Assembly: GCA_021737785.1 (NCBI GenBank)
Contig: JAIPDI010000005.1
Coordinates: 90,654-154,653 of the forward strand
Direction: 5' to 3'
Length of the DNA stretch: 64,000 nt
Origin: Deltaproteobacteria bacterium
GTDB taxonomy: Bacteria > Desulfobacterota > DSM-4660 > Desulfatiglandales > Desulfatiglandaceae
Each line of letters starts with the position of its first letter. The first letter of the stretch is position 1. The position numbers were made by a program, and so were the translations under genes. The notes under the pieces are model-generated. The model did no database searches. It had not been told where the DNA came from and saw only the letters and a list, made by a program, of their open reading frames with translations. Of this stretch, positions 35,083 to 43,106 are shown one piece after another.

Positions 35083-36352
35083 ATCCTTTCTGGAGAAAAA
35101 GATCGGCCTTTCTACGGAAGCCATCGGTTCCGAGGTCATCTCCAAGGCGGTGCGCGTTCGAATGGCCGACCTTGGGCTGCCTGACGCCGTCGCCTATCAT
35201 GACAGTCTCAAGGCATCTGAAAAGGAACAGGCCGCCCTTATCGAAGCGGTGGTCGTACCCGAGACGTGGTTTTTCAGGAATAAAAAGGCCTTCCGCTTTC
35301 TTGTGGATTACGTTACAGGGACATGGTTCAGGGAAAATCCGGGCCGTCGGCTGCGGGTACTGAGTATCCCGTGTTCAACCGGTGAAGAGGCCTATTCCAT
35401 CGCCATGTCCCTGATGGATGCCGGAATCCAGAGTGACCGGTTCCACATCGACGGGGTGGATATCAGCGAGAGGGCCTTGACAAGGGCAAGAACGGCTGTC
35501 TATGAACAGGGGTCTTTTCGGGGTGAGGACCTGTGGTTCAGGAAGCGCTACTTTGATCCCGAAGGCGATGCCTTCCGTCTCCACGACGATGTACGCAAGA
35601 CCGTCCGCTTTCTGAAGGAGAATGTGCTGAATGATCGTCTTCTTAAGGATCAGGAGCCCTATGACATTATCTTTTACCGCAATCTGTTGATTTACCTGAG
35701 CCCCAGGGCAAAACAGCGGACCCTTGAAATCGTAGGCCGGTTGCTGGCAGATTCAGGGATCCTGTTTCTGGGGCACGCTGAAAGAGAGACGGCTGTGTTA
35801 TGCGGGCTGGCGGGCATCCCTGAGTTCGGCGTGTTTGCCTGTCGAAAAGATCGGAGGTGTAAGAAGCGCATGGTCAAACCGGCTGCTCCCCCCGACCCCT
35901 GCCGAAGACGATTTGAAAAGGTCGGAAAAAGCCTTCAGCCGCCCCGACCGCCTGTCCCTGCCCATTCTGCGGTCAAGATCCCCGAAGACGCCGTTTTAGA
36001 CCGGGTTCCGAATAGGAGTGAGCAGGATGCCGTGCAGGGGGATCTGTTCGATGAGGCCCAGCGACTGGCCGACAGGGGGTCTCTCGGTTCGGCTCTCGAG
36101 CTTTGTCGGAGTTGCCTGAACGACCATCCGATGAATGCGGGCGTCCATTTCCTGATGGGGCTGATATATGAGGCGCTGGACAGCCCGGAAAAGGCCGAAG
36201 AATCCTTCAACAAGGCGATTTATCTGGAGCCTAACCATTCGGAAGCCTTGAATCACCTCTCCTTTATCGTTGAAAACCGGGGTGACATCTCACGGGCCGC
36301 CCATTTGCGAGAAAGGGCGCAGCGGGTATCCCGCCAGAAGACCGGAACTTGA
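35060..36352 (+). CDS. CheR methyltransferase with C-terminal TPR (WspC-like)
   Basis: The 430-residue protein has a CheR N-terminal helical domain and a SAM-dependent methyltransferase domain (VVPETWFFRNKKAF, LSIPCSTGEEAYSIAM, DIIFYRNLLIYL), a polar linker (about 275-330) and a tetratricopeptide region (about 335-425; ALELCRSCLNDHP, AEESFNKAIYLEPNHSEALN). It methylates glutamates on the receptors. CheR with C-terminal TPRs is typical of Wsp-type and similar alternative-function systems. The receptors here lack the pentapeptide that CheR binds elsewhere. It starts inside the cheW gene, with GGAAGG upstream. Confidence 0.93.
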   Translation: MESLAMIESFLEKKIGLSTEAIGSEVISKAVRVRMADLGLPDAVAYHDSLKASEKEQAALIEAVVVPETWFFRNKKAFRFLVDYVTGTWFRENPGRRLRVLSIPCSTGEEAYSIAMSLMDAGIQSDRFHIDGVDISERALTRARTAVYEQGSFRGEDLWFRKRYFDPEGDAFRLHDDVRKTVRFLKENVLNDRLLKDQEPYDIIFYRNLLIYLSPRAKQRTLEIVGRLLADSGILFLGHAERETAVLCGLAGIPEFGVFACRKDRRCKKRMVKPAAPPDPCRRRFEKVGKSLQPPRPPVPAHSAVKIPEDAVLDRVPNRSEQDAVQGDLFDEAQRLADRGSLGSALELCRSCLNDHPMNAGVHFLMGLIYEALDSPEKAEESFNKAIYLEPNHSEALNHLSFIVENRGDISRAAHLRERAQRVSRQKTGT

Positions 36353-36363
36353 AGGTAGGATCA

Positions 36364-37035
36364 ATGGAAAAACAACAGGAAGAGAGATGCTGGAAACGGA
36401 TAGGCGTATGGGCCAAAGAGGGTCCCCGCTGCCCCGAACTTGCACGGGTCATCCACTGCCGCAACTGCGAGGTATTCACGCAGGCGGGCAGAAATCTCCT
36501 GGAACGGGAGCTTCCGGATGAATACAAGGAGGAATGGGGTCAGGTCCTGCTGGAAAAAAAGAATGATGAGCCGACCGGGATCTTCCCGGTGGTGACATTC
36601 CGGATTGAAACAGAATGGCTGGCGCTTCCCGCCCGGTTTTTTGCAGAAATCATGGATACGGTCCCCATCCACACCGTCCCCCACCGGAAAAGGCCGGTCT
36701 TGAAGGGGGTGGTGAATGTGCACGGCGAGATCCAGTTATGCATCTCCCTGGGGCATCTGATCGGCCTGGAGGCGGAATCCCCGGAAGGGGAAAAAGCGGT
36801 AAGGCGCCATGAACGGATGATGGTGGTCAGCAAGGACGACGATGTGTGGGTATTTCCGGTGAAGGAAATCCATGGCATTCACCATATTCATCCCGGCCTG
36901 TACCAGAATGTTCCGGCAACCGTAGCCAAGTCCAAGTCGTCATTTACCAAAAAGATCTTCAAATGGGAAGACAAGCATGTGGCCCTGTTGGATGACGAAC
37001 TCCTGTTTTACAGTCTCAAGAGGAGCGTCCAGTGA
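36364..37035 (+). CDS. CheW-like coupling protein with Cys-rich N-terminus (WspD-like)
   Basis: The 223-residue protein has an N-terminal segment with four cysteines (CWKRIGVW, RCPELARVIHCRNCEVF) before the CheW domain (about 75-220; FRIETEWLALPARFFAEIMD, GVVNVHGEIQLCISLG). This Cys-rich leader is a known feature of WspD proteins. The start at 36364 is 11 bp after the cheR stop and follows AGGTAGGA; an in-frame TTG at 36349 is rejected. The stop overlaps the GTG of cheA. The leader may bind a metal or respond to redox, which is not established. Confidence 0.9.
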   Translation: MEKQQEERCWKRIGVWAKEGPRCPELARVIHCRNCEVFTQAGRNLLERELPDEYKEEWGQVLLEKKNDEPTGIFPVVTFRIETEWLALPARFFAEIMDTVPIHTVPHRKRPVLKGVVNVHGEIQLCISLGHLIGLEAESPEGEKAVRRHERMMVVSKDDDVWVFPVKEIHGIHHIHPGLYQNVPATVAKSKSSFTKKIFKWEDKHVALLDDELLFYSLKRSVQ

Positions 37036-40000
37036 CGGATAATAACTGCCGCACCCCTGACGATCCTTCCATTATGGATCTCTTTCGTACGGAAGTGGAA
37101 CAGCATTCCGCGACCATCAGCGATGGGCTGTCGGCCCTTGGGAAGAACCCGGCCGCCGCTGCCGACCGGATGGATGCCATGATCCGGGCCGCCCATGCCG
37201 TGAAGGGGGGGGCGCAGATCGTGGATCTGGATGGGGCAAAAAAGATATCCCGTGCCATGGAGGCATCTTTTCTCGCCGTCCAGAAAGGGGAGTTCTCCCT
37301 GGGAAGCGACAGCATCGACATCCTTCTCGAAGGCGTAGACATGCTCAATCAGATTGCCAGTTCGGCCGATGACCCCGAATGGCTGACCCGGCACGAGGAA
37401 GAGATCAGGCGCTTGGCCGCGGCCATGAACCGGATCCCTCCAGAGGACGCGGGTCCGGAGATCCCGCCCGCCCCCCCCTCCGGGTCGGAGGCAGTAGGCC
37501 CGCGCACTGAAATGGCGGCAACACCGCCGGAAAAAGAACCCTCTCCTGCGCAGACCTCGGCCATGGCTGATCCGGCCATGTTGGATCTCTTCCGAACGGA
37601 GGTGCAGGACCACATCGCGACATTGAACGACGGACTCCTCTCTTTACAGGACGATCCTGATGCTGTCGATGCACTCGACCCGCTGATGCGGGCCGTCCAC
37701 TCCATCAAGGGCGCTGCCCGCATTGTGGGCTTTGATGCCGCAGCAGACGTCTCCCATGCCATGGAGGACTATTTTTCGGCCGTTCGAAAAGGTGAGGCGT
37801 CCTTAGGCCAGGATCGGATTACCATCCTCTTAAAGGGTGTGGACATCCTCAACCGGATCATCGCGTCCGAGACCGGATCCGAATCCATGGATGGGGCTCA
37901 GGAGGACGTCGAAGGGATGATAGCGGGCATCCGGGGAACCCTGGCCGAAGAGACGGCAGCCCCCTCAGGCGGTACCCCTTCCACCATTTCTATGGATGCT
38001 TCTGCAGCTGAAAAGGAGCCGGCAGGGGGGGAGGCACAGATCGAAGCGGTCGATCCCGTCATGCTGGATCTCTTTCAGACAGAGGTGGAAGCCCATGTGG
38101 CGGTCCTAAACGATGGACTCCTGGCGCTGGAAAGCAATCCGGGGGCCACCGATCAGCTGGAGGCGTTGATGCGGGCGGCCCACTCCATCAAGGGCGGTGC
38201 CCGGGTCCTGGGCCTGGATGTTGCGGTCCGGGCGGCCCATGTGATGGAGGACTGTTTTGTGGCGGCCCAGAAGGGAGAGGTCTCCTTAGGCTCCGATCAG
38301 ATCGACATCCTGCTCCGGATTGTGGATATCCTGACCCAGCTTGCGCATTCTCTCAGTGCAGGAGAAACCGACTGGCTGAGCCACCACCGTGAGGAGATCG
38401 ACCGTCTGGTGGGTGCCATATCGGCGATTATCGACGGGGAAATGGCCATTCCGGTCTCTCCCATTGAAACCGCGGCCTCAAAGGAGGCCACCCCGCCGGC
38501 CAGACGCCCGCCGGAACCGGTCCCGGCCCATTCGAAAACCGACGTGGGCCTGCCGACGCCTCAAAAGACTGATGAGACCCTGCCTCAACCGCATGTCGCG
38601 GACAAGGACCGTACGGTGCGCGTTACGGCCGCAAAGATCGAGCGCCTCATGGGGCAGGCCGGAGAGGTCGTGGTGAATGCCCGCTGGCTTCCGGCCTTTT
38701 CAGAGGCCCTTCTGGAACTCAAGAGGAATCATGGGGAACTGCTTGCAATCCTGGATGGAATACAGGAGGTCCTTGTTCAAAAGGGGAGCAGTCCGGAGAC
38801 ATCGGATCTGTTGCTCCAGGCCAGAAATAAAACCAAGGAATGCAACCGAAAGGTGGGCGAACGGCTGAATCAGTTCGACATATTCAACAGTACCTCAGCG
38901 GCCCTTTCCGACCGGCTCTATCACGAGGTCATTTCGGTGAGGATGCGTCCCTTTTCAGACGGGGTTCAGGGGTTTCCGAGGATGGTACGGGATGTTGCCC
39001 GTGAACTGGGCAAGAAAGTCCGGCTAGAGATCAAGGGGAAATCCACCGAAGTGGACCGGGATATCCTGGAGAAGCTGGACGCCCCCCTCAACCATCTCCT
39101 TCGCAACTCCCTGGATCACGGGATCGAACCCCCTGAGGACCGCGTTCGTGCCGGGAAGCCCGAGGTCGGTTCTCTGCGCCTGGAGGCCGCTCACCGTTCA
39201 GGCATGCTCATGATTACCCTGTCGGATGACGGCCGCGGCATCGATCTGGACGGATTGCGCCGGAAGATCGTGGAAAAAGGACTGGCCGGCGGGGATATGG
39301 TCGAAAAGATGACCGAGGCGGAACTCATGGATTTTCTCTTCCTTCCGGGATTTTCTACGGCACAGAACGTGACTGAAATCTCGGGTCGGGGAGTGGGCCT
39401 CGATGTGGTTCGGAATATGGTGCATGAGGTGGGCGGCGTGGTCCGCGCCGTATCCAGGCCCGGCGAGGGGTTGACCCTCCATATGGAGCTTCCCCTCACC
39501 CTCTCCGTTGTCCGGACCTTTCTGGTGGAAATCGCCGGGGAGCCTTATGCCTTTCCCATCGCCAGGATCGAGAGGTGTCTTGAACTCCCGAGGGGAGAGA
39601 TCAGCACGGTCGAGGACCGCCAGTATTTCAGGTTTGACGACAACAATATCGCCCTGGTGGACATCCATAATGTTCTGGAACTGGATGCCCCCCCCGGACT
39701 TCAGGACGACCTCTCCGTGGTGGTGGTGAGCGATAGATTGAACTTCTACGGTCTTTCAGTGGACCGTTTCCTGGGGGAATACGACCTTGTGGTCAGGCCT
39801 TTGGATCCGCGGTTGGGAAAGGTTCCTGACATCAGCTCGGTCGCCGTGATGCTGGATGGCTCGCCGGTGCTCATCTTTGATGTGGAAGACCTGGTCCGAT
39901 CCATCGACAATCTCCTGGCGGGTCGCAGACTCCGTAAACTGAGCCGTGAGGCGGCCAGGGAGACGACCCAGCAGAAAAAGCGGATTTTAGTGGTTGACGA

Positions 40001-40346
40001 TTCCTTCACGGTCCGGGAGATGGAACGTAAACTCCTTGAAAGCAGAGGATATGCTGTGGAAACCGCGGTGGACGGGGTGGACGGCTGGAATGCCGTGCGT
40101 ACCGGTCATTACGACATGGTCGTATCGGATGTGGACATGCCGAGGATGAACGGAATTGAATTCGTAAGACAAATCAAACAGCACCCTGAGCTCAAACCCC
40201 TCCCTGTTATCATTGTTTCCTACAAGGACAAGGAAGAGGACCGGATCCTGGGGCTGGAGGCGGGCGCCAACTACTATCTCACCAAGAGCAGTTTTGAGGA
40301 TGATTCTCTCATTCATGCGGCGGTTGACCTTATTGGGGAGGCGTGA
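37032..40346 (+). CDS. Hybrid CheA kinase with three HPt domains and a receiver (WspE-like)
   Basis: The 1104-residue kinase has three HPt domains, with phospho-acceptor histidines at His55 (AAHAVKGG), His223 (AVHSIKGAAR) and His384 (AAHSIKGGAR), separated by Pro/Glu-rich linkers. A dimerisation and HATPase region follows (LNHLLRNSLDHGIE, LSDDGRGIDLDGLR, GRGVGLDVV), then a CheW-like domain (TFLVEIAGEPYAFPI) and a C-terminal receiver (LVVDDSFTVREMERKLL, Asp1033 in SDVDMP). It takes receptor signals and phosphorylates CheB and the two downstream receivers. The start is a GTG overlapping the cheW stop. The HPt triplication with conserved active residues is unusual for a Wsp-like system. Confidence 0.95.
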   Translation: MTDNNCRTPDDPSIMDLFRTEVEQHSATISDGLSALGKNPAAAADRMDAMIRAAHAVKGGAQIVDLDGAKKISRAMEASFLAVQKGEFSLGSDSIDILLEGVDMLNQIASSADDPEWLTRHEEEIRRLAAAMNRIPPEDAGPEIPPAPPSGSEAVGPRTEMAATPPEKEPSPAQTSAMADPAMLDLFRTEVQDHIATLNDGLLSLQDDPDAVDALDPLMRAVHSIKGAARIVGFDAAADVSHAMEDYFSAVRKGEASLGQDRITILLKGVDILNRIIASETGSESMDGAQEDVEGMIAGIRGTLAEETAAPSGGTPSTISMDASAAEKEPAGGEAQIEAVDPVMLDLFQTEVEAHVAVLNDGLLALESNPGATDQLEALMRAAHSIKGGARVLGLDVAVRAAHVMEDCFVAAQKGEVSLGSDQIDILLRIVDILTQLAHSLSAGETDWLSHHREEIDRLVGAISAIIDGEMAIPVSPIETAASKEATPPARRPPEPVPAHSKTDVGLPTPQKTDETLPQPHVADKDRTVRVTAAKIERLMGQAGEVVVNARWLPAFSEALLELKRNHGELLAILDGIQEVLVQKGSSPETSDLLLQARNKTKECNRKVGERLNQFDIFNSTSAALSDRLYHEVISVRMRPFSDGVQGFPRMVRDVARELGKKVRLEIKGKSTEVDRDILEKLDAPLNHLLRNSLDHGIEPPEDRVRAGKPEVGSLRLEAAHRSGMLMITLSDDGRGIDLDGLRRKIVEKGLAGGDMVEKMTEAELMDFLFLPGFSTAQNVTEISGRGVGLDVVRNMVHEVGGVVRAVSRPGEGLTLHMELPLTLSVVRTFLVEIAGEPYAFPIARIERCLELPRGEISTVEDRQYFRFDDNNIALVDIHNVLELDAPPGLQDDLSVVVVSDRLNFYGLSVDRFLGEYDLVVRPLDPRLGKVPDISSVAVMLDGSPVLIFDVEDLVRSIDNLLAGRRLRKLSREAARETTQQKKRILVVDDSFTVREMERKLLESRGYAVETAVDGVDGWNAVRTGHYDMVVSDVDMPRMNGIEFVRQIKQHPELKPLPVIIVSYKDKEEDRILGLEAGANYYLTKSSFEDDSLIHAAVDLIGEA

Positions 40347-40348
40347 TC

Positions 40349-41395
40349 GTGCGGATTGCCATTGTCAATGATCTGGCCGCGGTGGTGGAATTCCTGCGAC
40401 AGATTGTCTCCGAGGTCCCCGGATATGAGGTGGCCTGGGTCGCCCGGGATGGGGCCGAGGCGGTCAAAAAATGTTCGGCAGATATCCCGGACCTGATCCT
40501 CATGGACCTGATCATGCCGGGCATGGACGGGGTGGAGGCCACCCGTCGGATAATGGCCGAATTCCCCTGTCCCATTTTGATCGTGACGCCCACCATGGAG
40601 AGAAATACCCCTAAGATCTTTGAGGCGATGGGCCATGGGGCCCTGGATGCCATCAGCACCCCGGTCAGCGGAAACGAGGCGGCCGCACAACAGAGCCGGG
40701 AGGCCTTGCTCAAGCGGATTGAGAGCATCGGGAGGCTCAACGGCCCTTCCACCTTGTCTCCTCTGGGCCGCACACGGGGAAGCCTGACACGGAACCTCCC
40801 CCCGCTGGTGGTTATCGGTGCTTCCACGGGCGGTCCCAAGGCGCTGGCAACCGTGCTTTCCGGACTCCCCGGAGACCTGCGGGCCGGTATTATCATTGTT
40901 CAGCACGTCGGCGGGGAATTTTCAAAGGGGCTGGCGGGTTGGCTGAGCAGCCAGACCCTCCTGAATGTGCGCCTCGCCGCAAAGGGTGCCCGACCCTCCC
41001 TGTCAACGGTCTTTCTGGCAGGCAGCAACGATCATCTGATTCTTTCCCCGGACCTCACCCTGACCTATACCCGGGAACCGAGCAATATCCCGTTTCGTCC
41101 TTCAGTGGATGTGTTTTTCAAGAGTGTTTTAGAAAACTGGCCGTTGAAGGGGGTTGCCGTTCTCCTGACCGGCATGGGACGGGACGGGGCGGAAGGGCTG
41201 GCCGCCCTTCGAGGGGCAGGCTGGTACACCATTGCCCAGGACGAGGCCACCAGCGTGGTGTACGGGATGCCCAAGGCGGCCAGGGACTTGGGGGCAGCCG
41301 CGGATATCCTTCCCATTGACGATGTGGCCCCGGCCATCCTGCGGCATCTTCGCAAGGGAAGGGGAGGGATGAAGGGGATGAGCTGGGAGTGGTGA
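40349..41395 (+). CDS. cheB: CheB receptor methylesterase (WspF-like)
   Basis: The 348-residue protein has a receiver domain (MRIAIVNDLAAVVEFLRQIV; Asp53 in LMDLIMPGMDG) and a methylesterase domain with the catalytic Ser159 in VVIGASTGGPKAL, His in IVQHVGGEFSKGL and Asp in LLTGMGRDGAEGL. It demethylates the receptors when phosphorylated. The GTG at 40349 is chosen over the GTG at 40343 because GGGGAGG is spaced seven bases from it and MRIAIVND is the family N-terminus. Loss of its relative WspF locks the Pseudomonas Wsp system on. A GCTGGAT array begins right after the stop. Confidence 0.95.
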   Translation: MRIAIVNDLAAVVEFLRQIVSEVPGYEVAWVARDGAEAVKKCSADIPDLILMDLIMPGMDGVEATRRIMAEFPCPILIVTPTMERNTPKIFEAMGHGALDAISTPVSGNEAAAQQSREALLKRIESIGRLNGPSTLSPLGRTRGSLTRNLPPLVVIGASTGGPKALATVLSGLPGDLRAGIIIVQHVGGEFSKGLAGWLSSQTLLNVRLAAKGARPSLSTVFLAGSNDHLILSPDLTLTYTREPSNIPFRPSVDVFFKSVLENWPLKGVAVLLTGMGRDGAEGLAALRGAGWYTIAQDEATSVVYGMPKAARDLGAAADILPIDDVAPAILRHLRKGRGGMKGMSWEW

Positions 41396-41624
41396 GCTGG
41401 TGCTGGATGCTGGATGCTGGATACTCGATACTGGATACTGGATGGTGGAGGAGGGATGAATCGAGGGAAGGATATCTGATAAGCCCATAAGGTTGTATGC
41501 TGGTGGCTGATAGCCGGTGGTGCAGTTCACGCGCTCACCCGCTTAACAGCTCAACAGCTCAACAGCTCAACAGCCTGATCCCGCTTTCAACTTTAGTTCA
41601 CTTTAGGCACTTTAGGCACTTCCT
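41396..41624. repeat. Tandem repeats between cheB and the cyclase gene
   Basis: A perfect heptamer array (GCTGGAT three times, then ACTCGAT, ACTGGAT, ACTGGAT) lies at 41405-41446, directly after the cheB stop. CAACAGCT octamers (about 41544-41576) lead into CCTGATCCCGCTTTCA, shared with 34524-34539, and CACTTTAGG nonamers occupy 41600-41622. No gene and no clear terminator is present. A strong ribosome binding site for the cyclase gene is not visible. Confidence 0.8.
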
Positions 41625-43106
41625 ATGACTGACGATAGAACCGACCAGCCCGTTTCCCTGACCCAGCACCGGATTACCGTCCTTTTGGTGGACGACCAGG
41701 CCATTATCGGCGAGGCGCTTCGCCGCATGCTGGCCCCGGAACAGGATATCGATTTCCATTTCTGCCAGGATCCGACAAAGGCCATCAAGGTGGCCAACCG
41801 GATCCACCCCACGGTTATTCTTCAGGACCTGGTCATGCCGGAGATAGACGGGTTGACCCTGGTCCGTTACTACCGGGCCAACCCTTCCACCCGGGATGTG
41901 CCGTTGATCGTCCTGTCCAGCAAGGAAGAGGCCGTGACCAAAGCCGAGGCCTTTGCCCGCGGGGCCAACGACTATCTGGTCAAACTGCCCGACCGGCTGG
42001 AGATCATCGCCCGAATCCGATATCACTCAAAAGGGTATATCAATTTGCTGCAGAGAAATGAGGCCCAGGCCCAGTTGGAAAAGGCCAACCGGATCATCCG
42101 CAAGACCTTTGGTCAGTACCTCTCAGACGATATCGTGGATGCCATTCTGGAGACCCCGGAGGGTGCGGCCCTTGGCGGGGAAAAACGGTTTGTCACCATT
42201 ATGATGACCGATCTTCGCGGGTTTACCGCAATCGGCGAGCGGCTTCCGGCCGAGGATGTGGTGGGCATCATCAATATCTATCTCGAGACCATGACAGAGA
42301 TCATCCTCAAGTACCAGGGGACCATCGATGAATTTATCGGCGACGCCATCTTTGTCATCTTTGGGGCACCTGTTCTTCGGGAAAACGATGCCAAGAGGGC
42401 CGTGGCATGCGCCGTGGAGATGCAGCTGGCCATGGAAGCGGTCAATCGCCGGTGCAGAGAGCGCGGGTATCCGGAGGTGCAGCAGGGGATCGGGATCAAC
42501 TCCGGCCAGATCGTGGTGGGCAATATCGGATCCAAGAAACGGATGAAATACGGCGTGGTGGGCCGGAACGTCAACCTCACGTCACGCATCGAATCCTACA
42601 CGGTCGGCGGTCAGATCTTCATCTCGGAAAATACCCTGGATGAATGCGGTCGTCACCTCCTGAGAATCGACGACGAGATGGAGGTCATGCCCAAGGGGGT
42701 CAAGAAGCCAATTACCATTTACGAGGTGGGCGGGATCAGGGGGGAGTTCGATCTGTTCCTTCCGGAGAAGGTGGAAATGGACCTGCCGGAACTGCCAAGG
42801 CCGTTTCCTGTCCTGTTTACCATTTTGGAAGGGAAGCACGCCGGCAACGAAGCGCGTTCCGGAACGGTGGTCCGAATGCTGGGCACCGCGGCCGAGATTT
42901 CGGCGGATGTAACACCGGACAAACTGACGAACCTCAAGATCTCTGTTTCAGATATGGAAGGAAATGAGATCACCACCGATCTGTACGCCAAGGTTATCGG
43001 AGCGGTCTCGAACCACCCCGGCACTTTCAAGGTGCAATTTACCTCTATTCCCCTCGAAGTGGATGGGTTTTTGAAGACGGTCGCGGCACAGGAGCGGACA
43101 TCATGA
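41625..43106 (+). CDS. WspR-type receiver fused to a class III nucleotide cyclase
   Basis: The 493-residue protein has a receiver (about 15-140; LLVDDQAIIGEALRRML, Asp68 in ILQDLVMP, VLSSKEEAVTKAEAF, GANDYLVKLPDR) with the wording of the WspR receiver. A coiled linker leads to a class III cyclase domain (about 185-365): metal Asp in MMTDLRGFTAIGERL, second metal Asp in EFIGDAIFVIFG, then YGVVGRNVNLTSRIES. The position that is Asp or Thr in adenylate cyclases is Gly here (YGVVG), so ATP versus GTP preference is open. The last 100 residues form a strand-rich domain resembling PilZ without its c-di-GMP motifs. It replaces the GGDEF output of WspR and overlaps the next gene by ATGA. Confidence 0.92.
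   Translation: MTDDRTDQPVSLTQHRITVLLVDDQAIIGEALRRMLAPEQDIDFHFCQDPTKAIKVANRIHPTVILQDLVMPEIDGLTLVRYYRANPSTRDVPLIVLSSKEEAVTKAEAFARGANDYLVKLPDRLEIIARIRYHSKGYINLLQRNEAQAQLEKANRIIRKTFGQYLSDDIVDAILETPEGAALGGEKRFVTIMMTDLRGFTAIGERLPAEDVVGIINIYLETMTEIILKYQGTIDEFIGDAIFVIFGAPVLRENDAKRAVACAVEMQLAMEAVNRRCRERGYPEVQQGIGINSGQIVVGNIGSKKRMKYGVVGRNVNLTSRIESYTVGGQIFISENTLDECGRHLLRIDDEMEVMPKGVKKPITIYEVGGIRGEFDLFLPEKVEMDLPELPRPFPVLFTILEGKHAGNEARSGTVVRMLGTAAEISADVTPDKLTNLKISVSDMEGNEITTDLYAKVIGAVSNHPGTFKVQFTSIPLEVDGFLKTVAAQERTS

Noticed and set aside
41625..43106. Calling the cyclase an adenylate cyclase outright
   Set aside because: The residue that discriminates adenine in class III enzymes is Gly here, so the substrate is left open.
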